Source: Atherix ibis (Eukaryota; Arthropoda; Insecta; Diptera; Athericidae). From it: a DNA stretch of 64,000 nt. The notes beneath the pieces are model-generated. The model did no database searches, had not been told where the DNA came from, and saw only the letters and a program-made list of their open reading frames with translations. Shown in pieces: positions 40,180-50,678 of the stretch. The stretch is from assembly GCA_958298945.1 (NCBI GenBank), contig OY282605.1:35318811-35382810 (forward strand). The letters run 5' to 3'. A program made the translations under genes and the position numbers. Position 1 is the first letter of the stretch. Every line of letters begins with the position of its first letter.

Positions 40180-40690
40180 CCTCGAAAAACAACAAAAGTA
40201 TGCAACCACTTTCACGGAGAATGGCGTGTTTCAAAACTCACCGAAAGTCTACAAAATTGAGGCGCTAGATTCCATTTCATATCAAAAGATTGTATGAAAA
40301 ATAAAATTGTCTGTCGTTGTCTAAGTTGTACGATTTCTCGCCGCTTTTGCAATAACTCTACAAGTTCCTGATATGACGCGAACAGCACTTTTTTGAGCTT
40401 TTATAAAGAAGTCCTTGAAGGATTCTACATTTTGGATTAAAACAAGTTTAAATGGATAATAATTACAAATAAATTCTATAACGAAAACTAGATGTTAGTG
40501 GATGTCATGTCTACAAAAAAAATCTACACAAATGTATGCAAGCCGTTTTGGCAATAATTTAGATAGAAATTACGTGCACATATACGAAAATCTGACATGC
40601 ATGCCTACCCAGATATTTGTTAATCTAAATTTTAGACAGAAAATTGCGCATACATATCCAAAAATCAAGGTATTCTTTAAAGTAAGCTTT
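40180..40690. repeat. Dispersed repeat Z, copy 4, with a duplicated right end
   Basis: Has AACAACAAAAGTATGCAACC, GGAGAATGGCGTGTTTC, AACTAGATGTTAGTGGATGT and then two tandem versions of the right-end stretch of about 60 bp (GAAATTACGTGCACATATAC and GAAAATTGCGCATACATATC). Confidence 0.7.
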
Positions 40691-41050
40691 TTTCCGACAA
40701 AAACTCGTCGTTGGAGATGGCCATGTGACAGGGGTAGTTGTCATGATGTAACATCAAAGTGTCTGCAAGTGCCCGATTAGACGAGAAGAGCATTTTTTTG
40801 AGCTTTTATAAAGAAGTCATTGACGGATTCTACCATACATTTTCATCAGTTTTCGATTTTGAATGCTTCTCTAAATGAGGTTTGTTTTCTAGTGCTTCTC
40901 GGCCCTACAAAATGGGCTTTATGCCAGCAAAAAAACATGTGCTTTTGATAAGGGCTCGTTACAACTTTTCGTAAGTCAAACATGCAGATTCACCAAGCAT
41001 AATTACCGGATGAGGTTGAAATTTGTACTGACGCATAGGAGAAGCTAAAA
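40691..41050 (-). pseudogene. Decayed mariner-like remnant
   Basis: Colinear with 61520-61738 (TTTTCATCAGTTTTCGAT, GAGGTTTG and TAATTACCGGA(T/G)GAGGTTGAAA). On the minus strand a QYKFQPHPVI peptide is shared. It is too damaged to classify by itself. Confidence 0.45.
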
Positions 41051-41885
41051 CCAATATAAGTTATGTGGAGAGTAAGCTCGCAGTGATGTCCCATTCTCAT
41101 TAATTTTCTACCGCATCACGTAAATTATAATCGTCTATAAATGCATTAAATATGTTCAGTTTGTAATAAAAAAAGAAGCTCTATTAAATTCTAAATTTCA
41201 ACATTTAATATTTATATCTAAATGACTTTAGAAAAGAATTTACAATAAAAACAACTAATAGTAAAAATCGATATCTTTTTTTCTCAGTTTTCATTTTTGA
41301 GATGATTTAAATTTTGTTTTTATAGAATTTGAATCGAATTTCTTGGGAATTGCATAATTTTCTTAATAATTCAAATATATTCTTTCAGGTATTTTTTATT
41401 CTAAGCACGTTTCTAACTGAGCATTTTTGATTTTGACACATGTCACGTGTCACGTTTGGATCTGTCAAAAATAAAAACATGACAAAAAATTAAATATTGT
41501 ATCATAATTTCTTGTTGAATTTTATTTAATTTTTTGAAAATGTTCACTATCTGTTCTTCAAAAAAAAAAATTGCAAACATTACTTTATGCATTACCATTT
41601 CTTACCTATGAAAGCATCAATTACCAATATAGTCGCTTACCCAATAACCTAATAGGCAAAAGCATTAGAAGCATTATTTAATGAAATATTTCCAACTTAT
41701 CAGTTTATCATATTCTCGATTAGTATGTGTGTCTGCGTTGAATACTGGAAAAATTAGAGTAGTAGAAAGAGAGACACACACAATATCTTCGTATTACTCT
41801 TTCCGATTCTCGCCATCATTGCCTGTCAACGCAACAAACTTGCTTTCTTAAAAACAAGATACACACAACCTCAAAAACTGGCGTA
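41051..41885. other. AT-rich intergenic DNA
   Basis: Nothing recognised except a short copy (about 41440-41490) of the direct repeat seen at 2216 and 2577. Confidence 0.5.
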
Positions 41886-42798
41886 CGAGCTCTACTCAAA
41901 AAGTATCACGAATTGTGAATTTCCGTGGGTTACGTATGGCATATTCGATTTCCGATTTTTTTTGTGGCGTTATGTTAGTGCTCATGTCTCTCACTTATGC
42001 CGACAAGTTCGTTAATTTTTGACAGCTGCTTTGCTTGCACTTGTTTTGGCTCGTTTTCGATTTTTACCCATTTTTGTCCAAAAACAGCATCGCATTAACA
42101 TTGCTAAGGAGCTGTTCGACTCTATCCGCGACGACCCAAATTTGCTCCAGAGGGGTCATAACTGGTGTTGTGGAAACCAAAGCTTAATCATACCAATGGA
42201 AGCTGCCGCACGAGCCAAGACCGAAAAAATCGCGCCAAGTTCGGTCGAATGTGAAGGTTTTGCTTACAGTTTTCTTCGATTGCAGGGGCGTGGTGCATCA
42301 TGAGTTCTTGCCACAGGGTAGAACGGTCAATAAGAAATATTACCTACAAGTTATGCGCAAGTTGCGCCAAGTAATCCGCCAGAAACGCACGGATTTGTGG
42401 AAGAACAAAAATTTGCTTTTGAACCATGATAACGCCCCTGCTCACACGTCGTTGCTTGTGCGCGAATTTTTGGCCAAAAACAACACACTAATAATGCCGC
42501 AGCCAACATATTCCCCAGATCTGGCACTCTGTGACTTTTTCTTGTTCCCGAAACAGATTCTTTGATTCGAAGACAAGCCATGGGCAAATGATTTTTTGGA
42601 ATGGGCAAAAATCGAAGACAAGCCAAACACGTGCAAGTAAAGCAGCTGTCAAAAATTAACTGAACATTCAAAATGGCCGAACTTGTCGGCATAAGTGAGA
42701 GACATGCGTACCAACATAAGGCCACCAAAAAAATCAAAAATCGAATATACGTAAACCGCGGAAGTTCACAATTCGTGATACTTTTTGAACCGACCTCG
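41886..42798 (+). mobile_element. Long-ended mariner, copy 3 (most complete)
   Basis: 913 bp with TA on both sides (41884-41885, 42799-42800). The left end is CGAGCTCTACTCAAAAAGTA and the right end on the minus strand CGAGGTCGGTTCAAAAAGTA. The inverted repeats run about 180 bp inward (GGCGTTATGTTAGTGCTCAT and complement). The transposase catalytic half is on the + strand. Confidence 0.88.
42064..42565 (+). pseudogene. Mariner DD34D transposase remnant (copy 3)
   Basis: Pieces in order: HRINIAKELFDSIRDDPNLL, CRGVVHHEFLPQGRTVNKKY, YLQVMRKLRQVIRQKRTDLW, NKNLLLNHDNAPAHTSLLVR (second aspartate) and NNTLIMPQPTYSPDLALCDF (third). Thirty-four residues separate these two aspartates, as in mariner. 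The DESWVYG block is destroyed (a deletion leaves GHNWCCGN) and the N-terminal DNA-binding domain is absent. Confidence 0.82.
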
Positions 42799-42800
42799 TA

Positions 42801-44955
42801 TATGCACTTGTGTTAGCTGGCTGTCGACCTGGCTCTCGTTCAAAATTTTTAGCGTCACGATTGTTTGTCTATTAACTGATCACATAACATTTAAAGTTAC
42901 TCATTGCAATTTATTGAATCAGTTAAATTTTGTAACGAATCAAGTGAACTTTTTCGAATTGCGAAATGGAAACAGCAACTTTCTTGTATCGATTTTACTA
43001 CTACTAATATTGAAAAAATATTTTATTTTTGTAATTTAAAAATTTATCTATGAAAAAAAAGGGCAATATTCCACATAGCATTTACCATTTTCGTGTAGTT
43101 TTATTTAAAAAAAAAAAACCTATTTTAGATAATTACCCTATTCATGGTAAGAGTTTGCTTACACAATTTTATTGTACGAATAACATTCAATTACTCTCAC
43201 GTTACCTCGTAAATAACTTATTCATACTCGGCGACTATATTCTGTAGGTACGAGTGAGTGAGTACACGTTCAATTTTCATTGTAATTTTTCACAAACCAT
43301 TTTTAAATGTTTAACATTTTTCCCAATTTGGCCTAAGAAAAGTAAGTTACGTCTACCTTTAATAATACATTCGCGCAGATTGTCACGCTTGGCATTTAAC
43401 TTGCTTAATATTCAGTCGATGTACGAATACTTTTATTTGATATTCGATGTATTGCGTGTACTCGTATTTGGGTGCCTGGTTTTTTTTTTTACATAATAAT
43501 TGAGTTATTGTTTCAATAGTTGTGCGATTGGTTGGACAAGAAAATTCTTTATTTCAAATTATTCTTCAATGAAAACATATCAAATGTAAAAATAAATAAC
43601 AAGCGCACTTAAGTGTGGGTGATAATAACAAGAATAGTTTTTTTCTTCTCTTCTTTCTATAAATATGAGATTGTATTTATATAAAAAAAAATATGATCGG
43701 TTTGTGAATCGATACAAAAGTCTTTGACCCCGGAAATAATATTTTTATTGATGATATTTCAAAAAAAATCCTTGGTGCATCGTAGATTGTCATGAATGCA
43801 TTTTAACATAGAGTAGAAATGATATTTTTAGAATTGTCAAATGATATTAGTTATATTGATTTATTGGTCTTCTCCAACACTCTTCTCTGCAATGGGAAAT
43901 AACGACACATCTATTTTTGGGACAAATATTTCTGAAGCATCGGAGCGCGTTTGCTCATCTGATCGGTAAAAATCTTTTCCGCTTTTATTAATATTCACAC
44001 ACAAAAAAAATAGCAGAAACTATGAGAGTATAGTATTCATGACACAATCTAAATCTAGAAAAATAAATCATCAGAAAAATATTTCCCCAAAAACTGCTTT
44101 ATCAGAAAAGAGAAATTCTCCCACCTTTCACTATCAATTTCTAATGTTGTTCTGAGATATGTATAATAAACCATTGAGATACGTTTCCCCCCTTCCCCCT
44201 TTTTTTTCTTCTCAAAGTTACGTCTTTAATTGAAAAGTTCAAATTTCCAAAAATAAAATTCAACTAATCCAAAAAAAAATACATCGCAGTTTGTTTATTT
44301 TGTCTTATTTTTGTATATCATTTTTTGTACAATCGAAATCAGATGTTGCAAGATTTTAAAGTTATTTATGATGATAGGCTGCAGTTTTAAAAATTTTATC
44401 TTAGATACGAAAATCTTTATTTTAGATTTTACAACCTTAAAATTGTTTTTCTTTTTTCTTCGCTTCTATTCTAATTTTGATGAGATTTTTGTTGTTGTCT
44501 TTTAAGTTTTCAATTTGGTACAAATTTAGATTGAAATTAGAGATTTGGATAAATTTATGACGGTTTACGAAAGTATCTTATCCCAATAGTGAGAAAATTT
44601 TTTTAGTATCGGAATTGTGAAATGTAGTGCAACATAAATTAAAGCTATGCTCACACAAAAAAAGACTGGAAATTGGGCAATAGAGGAAATTGGGAAAACG
44701 TGTCAGATTGTGAAGAAAAATTATTTGATTTTTCTTTTAATTGGGACAACGTTGCCATAAATCTGCCTTCGCACATTGCTTTTTTTTCGGAAAAAAAAAA
44801 CCATTTAAGGGCATTCTCCTTAAATGGATTAGAACCTTCTAAATGGATTAGAACCTTTTTTTCCATTCAATGCGTTTTTTACGTCTAATAGTATGCAATG
44901 ATAAATGCTGGTATTATAAATAAATGTTTATTATAAACACCATATAAATGCTGGT
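42801..44955. other. AT-rich intergenic DNA
   Basis: No gene recognised. Around 44815-44860 an 18-bp unit (AAATGGATTAGAACCTTC) is tandemly repeated, and it reappears once near 45258. Confidence 0.5.
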
Positions 44956-45900
44956 GTTTCGCAGGGTTATGTTTTATCAACAACTCTTTTTTTTAATCAT
45001 CATCATAACTGGCTTGATAACCGAGACTCCGATCTAATCCTTCTCAATCAAAGAACTACAGACGTCCCGGCTTCTCGTGGAGGTTTCCCAGTTTGGCATT
45101 CTGAGCATATTTTTGGTGTTCCGGCTAACGTCGTCTCTCATCCGAAGTTAGGGCCTACCTATGTTTCTGGGACCACAAATGACCCCACTGTAGACTTTTT
45201 GAGCTAGATCTCCCTCATCCACATGGATTAAGTGTCCATTCCACCGCAGCCTATTGAGCTTAATGGATTAGAACATTTTCTTCAAACCGCTCAATTTAAT
45301 GTGTTTTTGATGGCTAAAATTCTGGTGTTTCGCAGGGTTCTGTTTTATCTACAATTATTTTTCTTAATCATCATCATAACTAGCGCGATAATCGAGAGTC
45401 CGATCTAACCCTTTTGAATCAAGAAGGCATCGCGTCGAGGTCTTCCAGTTGGGTGTTCTGAGCATATTTTTGGTGTTCTGGCTAACGTCGTCTCCCATCC
45501 GAATTCAGGGCCTACTTATGCTTCTGGCACCACAAATGACCCCACTGTAGATTTTTTGATCTAGATCTTCCTCATCCACATGAATTAAGTGTCCAGTCCA
45601 CCGCAGCCTATTGAGCTTAATTTTAGCCCCAACAGTAACGCTCTAGAATCTCATCGTTAAATAGGCTCAAGGATCGTCCATCCTCGTGTAGGGGACCAAA
45701 AATTCTTCGAATGATCTTTCTCTAGAAGGCGGACTAGAGTTCGAAATGGTTTCCGAAGAAAGATTGAGGACTGGTAGGGCAGCGGTAGCTTCGATGTTAT
45801 GCTCAGAATTTTCGAGCGAAGTAATTTAGAGCGACTGAAATAGGCTCTGTTGAGTCACTTTTTTTCTAATGACATTCGATGGAGTTCTCAGATCCTTTAA
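44956..45900 (-). pseudogene. RTE/CR1-type retrotransposon remnant with internal duplication
   Basis: On the minus strand, 45600-45720 reads RKIIRRIFGPLHEDGRSLSL then FNDEILERY, and around 45585-45610 LNRLRWTGHLIHVDE in decayed form. These are the hallmarks of the C-terminal region of endonuclease/reverse-transcriptase elements of insects (RRIFGPLxEDGxxR ... RLRWAGHVxRM). A block of about 320 bp is present twice (44950-45270, 45310-45620), including CCCCACTGTAGA(C/T)TTTTTGA. Many stops and shifts. Confidence 0.72.
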
Positions 45901-46322
45901 CAACTTTTCCAAATGCTTCTTTTTTAATTTGTTAAATTCGACTCTACAAAATCACTTCTAACTGGCCCATTCAATAAATAAATGACCCAGTCTATCTAAT
46001 CTACACAATTACAGGTCGCTAAAAGAATTGCATTCAGTTGCTCTTTATTGATGGCCAGCGTACCACCCTTTTACTTGTCACCCCTGAGTTGCAGTGATGC
46101 TGGAAATTTTTACAGATATCTACAACTAAAACATAGTAATAATCAGATTTGAATAATATTATTAATTAACGTGAAAGGATGCGGGAAGTAAATATCCATT
46201 GAAGTTTCTCCTGCTATCGTGTGTTCATGTTAACCCTCAGTATTTTGGTAAATCACGCGACCAGTGACGCTTAAGTCTTCGATGGGTGATTTTAGGAAAG
46301 GATGTGGAGGATAGTTTTTGAA

Positions 46323-46457
46323 CAAGGGGATTTGTATGATTGGAGACACGAGAACGGAACTTTTTATAACGAGACACTGATGGATAGCAGTATTATCCAT
46401 CAGTGTCTCGTTATAAAAAGTTTCATTCTCGTGTCTCCAATCATACAAATCCCCTTG
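46323..46457. repeat. Near-perfect hairpin, 64-bp arms, 7-base loop
   Basis: Arm 46323-46386 pairs with arm 46394-46457 with two mismatches; the loop is GCAGTAT. The arm begins CAAGGGGATTTGTATGATTG. It lies beside a Jockey-like remnant. Confidence 0.95.
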
Positions 46458-46499
46458 TGGAGCATCGACAATTGTTAAGAGTGTTTTTGATTAAAGGGA

Positions 46500-46610
46500 T
46501 CAGATTAGACGGGAATTGGTAGGGTTAGTACGATGCCAGAGTTCTAGTCCGTAAGTCCATATTGGTTTCAATAGGGCATTGTATAAAAGTACTTTTTCTC
46601 TCTACAGTGA
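46500..46610 (-). pseudogene. Jockey-like reverse-transcriptase remnant
   Basis: The minus strand reads KVLLYNALLKPIWTYGLELW then HRTNPTNSRLI. The motif LYxAxLxPIWTYGxxLW is characteristic of the region after the reverse-transcriptase domain in Jockey-clade elements. A longer relative is at 60100-60600. Confidence 0.7.
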
Positions 46611-46844
46611 ATTTAGAACGTTTGTCTTAAAGTCGAAGTAATTGTGTGTGGATTTCATATCACTCCTAGGTACCGAACTTTGGTGTGTTGTGGTATGGCA
46701 CTGGCATTAAGGTATATGGGAGGGCATGGGTCATGGGAGAGAGATTTACGTTGATAGATATTACTCTCCGCCTGTTAAACCAGTTCTGGAGGATTTGGAT
46801 TTGAGTTTGAAGAATTTGGAAGCATGTTGGGGATTTGTTGGACC

Positions 46845-47356
46845 ATATCCATTTACGGTCAATTCTGACCGCGATGGCCGTATGATAACTGACTTTTTTG
46901 GTCTGAGCCACACATTAATAAAACTGAGCCACAAGCCACAAATTATAACAAAATCTGGCTTAATTGCACGAATAGGTCGTAGGACGCATTTGGTGATGTC
47001 AACTTACCTTCAAGATCGTGCGATTTGAAGCCGTTGGCCTTTTTATTGTGATGCAACGTCATTTACGTGTATAGTCCTTAAACTTAAAAGCATTTAAAAA
47101 TCAATATTCGCATTACAGCCCGAAATGTTTTTGAAAAACTCGAAAAAAATGAAGAATCGGATCCTGCAAGATCTCTAGTAGCTGTTATACATATTCCATG
47201 CCAGAAGAACAATTTTTTGATAAAATCTAAAAAAGTGTTTTTTTTTTAACAATTACTTTTCGAAGCGCTAATTGGATCACACTTTATAATGACCTCCTAA
47301 ACATGAGAGGATGGCAAGAAAATGTATACTAAACTTCCTTGTTTGGGACACCCTGT
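46845..47356 (+). pseudogene. DD41D-like transposase remnant and right end
   Basis: The + strand reads FTVNSDRDGRMITDFFGLSH (family VNxxRYxxMIxxFF) and later NLPSRSCDLKPLAFLL, the decayed third-aspartate block, around 47000-47045. Its terminal GGGACACCCTGTAG at about 47343-47356 resembles the ends of the intron 2 element (1365-2686). FQQDGATCHT is not seen. Confidence 0.6.
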
Positions 47357-48169
47357 AGTTGGGATTTCTTAGGCAGATGCAGTATAATTCGGAATATTTA
47401 CTACGCAAGCTGATCAGCGTGCTTATTATCTAGTATAATTATGTGACCTGAAAATTTAATAGGTTGTACCGCATGCTTTCCAAAGCCGAGACCCTGGTGT
47501 GCCTAGCAACAGCTTTGAGTACTGCAAGACTCTCTATAAAGATCAACCTCATTTGGTAAATGTGGAGTTCAGAAACAATTTCAATTGCCATTCCTCAATT
47601 AAAAAACAAGATCTGCCAATAATTTTCAAAATACTGGTCAATTTCTAAGGATTCATAAGGACTGCGCTTCCTCAGATTCAAACTTGTGGCATGCCTGAGA
47701 CTTTTATTTATGCTTTTTGAATGTATGGTTTATAATGTTCTTAAGATAGTTTCTGAAAGTATTGTAATTCATTCATCACTGTGATGCTCAGTAAATAACG
47801 TAAAAATTGAGCTGAAATAAGGTGATCTGTTCGACGTTTAGACAAAAAGTGTTGAACTAAAGCCTGTGCATGTTAAAACCGGACGCTAAACCAAAAATGT
47901 TGCTATGGTGTGGGTAAAAATCGGGGACCTTCAGAAGAAAAAATTTACATTTATACCCGTAAAAAACTGTGATGATTCAGGAACTTTCAGCTCAGGGATC
48001 ATATGCATCGAACACATCTTAGAGCTCGATAGACAAGACCCCTAGTTTAACAAGAAATTTATAATAAGTGACGATTATAAATTTCTTCGTAAATTATAGA
48101 AAAGGCAATTATGGAGAGTGTGGGGTGTAATTATGGAGAGTGTGGGGTGTAACCGCCACAGTTGATAGC
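47357..48169. other. Unassigned intergenic DNA
   Basis: Moderately GC-rich; probably old mobile DNA, but no frame is convincing. A 23-bp unit (TTATGGAGAGTGTGGGGTG) occurs twice in tandem at about 48108-48152. Confidence 0.4.
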
Positions 48170-48310
48170 TGAACAACTTAAAGAAATCAAACGCAACGAA
48201 ACCAATGAAATTGATTAGCAGATATGGGAAAGCATGTTGAAAAATGTCATTAAAAGCGCTGACATTTGCAATAAGATCAGAAGCGGCCATTTTATTTTTT
48301 TAAACACATA
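48170..48310 (+). pseudogene. DD41D-like transposase, C-terminal scrap
   Basis: The + strand reads AEQLKEIKRNETNEID then, after a stop, QIWESMLKNVIKSADICNKI and RSGHFIF, aligning with the family C-terminus (xxxKVxENWxxRIxxCxxSxGGHLxDVIF). Short and decayed. Confidence 0.45.
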
Positions 48311-48800
48311 ATTCCCAAGTATATATTAAATGATTTTGATTAATTAAATTACCATTTATTATTTAAGTCTAAACTATGAACTTATCTTAATAATATTCTA
48401 CACACTACGTAGATTCTGATCCAAACCTATTGAAGTTTGTGACCATAAAATATTTTGCATATTACCTTTATTATAAATTTAAAAAAAAAACATAAATAAA
48501 TTTTTCATTCACAATAATAAAAAATATTGTTTCATATGTAAAATATTATAGGTTTTTAGCAAATAATATTAATTACACGATAGAAAATGTGTATCTAACC
48601 AATTTATCTTGACATGAAATCGACTTCTGTTTTTTTTTTGTAGGGGTTGGGGGTTGGTTGGTGGTAATTAAAACTAACGTTCCAATGCATATCAACACGG
48701 TTTCTGAGCATCTTCGGTAACAATTGAATTATTTACGACTGCAAATCAAAATTCGCATATGGCCATCAGCTTAAATTTAGGAGCTTCAATTTTTTTTTTT
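48311..48800. other. AT-rich intergenic DNA
   Basis: AT-rich with a T-run and a GGGGTTGGGGGTTGG stretch near 48643. Nothing else recognised. Confidence 0.5.
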
Positions 48801-49384
48801 TTTTTTGTTGTTATAAGGTCTCTGTGACAAGCGCCAGAGGCCAATTTGGTAGCGCCTCGACCATGAGGCCATTTGGCGACATCATGCCGCTTTCGGTAAA
48901 AGCAACCGTTTGCCCTAGCCGTTAAGAATCTACCAGTTAGATAAGATTGCAGCAGGGTTTATGTGGTGGAGTCGACAACTTCCCATTCAGCCTATTGAAA
49001 AAGTAATCTGTGCGGACTAATTCGGTCGTATGCCTTTTCTAAATCAAATAACAGCAGCAAAGCACAGAGTCTACGTTTGTAGCAACGAAGGATCGCATGC
49101 TGGAATTGCAGAAGCACAGTCAGAGTCCCCCTACCGAACATATAGGTATGTTGATGGGCGTGAGCTTCTTGTCGAGAATCTGATCCAATCTAAAGAACAG
49201 ATTTCTTTCTAAAATCATGGAAACAAAAATCCAAAGAGAAATTGGTCTATGATTGTTTGTCGAAGACCGAGAAAGTTGTTTATTTTCGCAACAGAAACTT
49301 TCCAAATATTCAGAAATATTGATGTTCCCCAGTATATGATTAAAGAGGACGTTGACAATTCTACTCTTGAGTCATTTTAAAACA
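48801..49384 (-). pseudogene. Non-LTR reverse-transcriptase remnant (left of the mariner)
   Basis: The minus strand around 49150-49385 reads SRIVNVLFNHILGNINISEY, QLSRSSTNNHRPISLWIFVS and MILERNLFFRLDQILDKKLT. The order 'NxRPISLxxFxSxIxERxLxxRLxxxL' is the N-terminal part of the reverse-transcriptase domain of Jockey/I-type elements. It is interrupted at 49387 by a mariner; related sequence may resume at 50679. 48801-49100 probably continues the element but is unreadable. Confidence 0.65.
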
Positions 49385-49386
49385 TA

Positions 49387-50676
49387 CGAGGGTCGTTCAA
49401 TAACTCCTTAGAAAATCCGAGATTGCGCTCGGTAAAGTAGTGTCGGTAAAGATTTTTTTTTTGTAAATAGCATTATCGACAGGAAAGCTGTCAAAATTTC
49501 AGCTCGATCCATAGCGTAGGTCAATTTCTATCGTCGATTAAAGTTAACGACATTTATTTGTGCATAACAATGGAAAAAATCGAGTTTAGGGCTGTCATCA
49601 AACATCTCCATTTGAAAGGCTTAAGCCCGAAAGAAATCAAAGCCGAGTTGGATGCAGTTCATGACACATCTGCACCTGTGTTTGCGACGGTTTACAAGTG
49701 GGTGAATGAATTTAAACGTGGCCGTTCATCCACAAAAGATGAACATCGTTCAGGACGCCCAGTTGAGGTGTCTACTCCTGAAATCATCGACCAAATTCAC
49801 GATCTGATTTTGAACGATCGGCGAATTAAAGTGCGCGAATTAGTTGAGGCCACGGACATATCACAAGTTACAGTCGCCTCAATTTTGCATGGAAAAGTGT
49901 CTGTGAAAAAAATTTCGGCAAGATGGGTGCCGCGTTTGCTCTCAGAGGAGAATAAGCGCAATCGTGTAGTGGACTCTGAGGCTATGTTGGCACTCTTTCA
50001 TCGCAATCCTGCCGAATTCCTTCACCGATATGTCACTGTGGACGAAGCCTGGATACACTACTACACTCCAGAAACGAAGAGACAGTCATCACAGTGGATT
50101 TTCAAGGATGAACGGGCTCCGAAGAAGGCAAAAACTGTGCCATCGGCCGGCAAGGTGATGGCCACGGTCTTTTGGGATTCGCAGGGCATCATTTTTATCG
50201 ACTACTTGGAAAAAGGAAAAACAATAACAGGAGCGTATTACGCGTCGTTATTGCAACGGTTGAGCGAGGAAATCAAAGAGAAACGCCCCCACCTGAAGAA
50301 GAAAAAAATCCTCTTGTATCAGGACAATGCGCGTGTGCACACCTGCGCTGTTTCCATGGCCAAAATTGTGGAATTCAGAATGGAATTGTTGCAGCATCCC
50401 GCTTATTCACAGATTTGGCCCCGAGTGACTATTTTCTTTTCCCCAATCTGAAGAAATGGCTCGACGGTTCACTTCCAACGAGGACGTCATTGCTCAAACG
50501 GATAAGTATTTTGCAGAACTTCCGAAATCCTATTTTTTGGACGGGATAAACATATTGGAAAAACGGTTGGGAAAGTGTATAGAGCTACAAGGAGATTATT
50601 TTAAAAAATAAAAAAATATTTCTTTAAAAAACAGTTTCTTTCCATCTTTTTCTAAGGACTTATTGAACGACCCTCG
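49387..50676 (+). mobile_element. Full-length mariner (DD34D), TA-flanked
   Basis: 1,290 bp, the usual mariner size, flanked by TA at 49385-49386 and 50677-50678. The inverted ends are about 29 bp: left CGAGGGTCGTTCAATAACTC, right on the minus strand CGAGGGTCGTTCAATAAGTC. It encodes one near-complete transposase on the + strand. It sits inside an older minus-strand retrotransposon remnant, so it is the younger layer. Confidence 0.95.
49570..50611 (+). pseudogene. Mariner transposase, near-complete with two frameshifts
   Basis: Cut-and-paste DNA transposase. The ATG at 49570 (MEKIEFRAVIKHLHLKGLSP) opens the DNA-binding domain with two helix-turn-helix units (residues about 1-110, linker SGRPVEVST). 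The catalytic domain has VTVDEAWIHYYTPETKRQSS (D158) and LLYQDNARVHT (D252). Then the frame is lost by a one-base deletion near 50409. In the next frame DLAPSDYFLFPNLKKW gives the third aspartate (codon at 50427), 34 residues after the second once the lost base is allowed for. A second shift near 50450 leads to RRFTSNEDVIAQTDKYFAEL and the C-terminus, stopping at 50611. No stop lies within the first 280 codons, so the copy is fairly young but cannot make a full enzyme. Confidence 0.93.
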
Positions 50677-50678
50677 TA

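Noticed and set aside
48075..48290. Minus-strand 71-codon frame with a good start context (MAASDLIANVSAFNDIFQHA)
   Set aside because: The + strand of the same stretch reads as the decayed C-terminus of a DD41D-like transposase, so the minus frame is a shadow of it.
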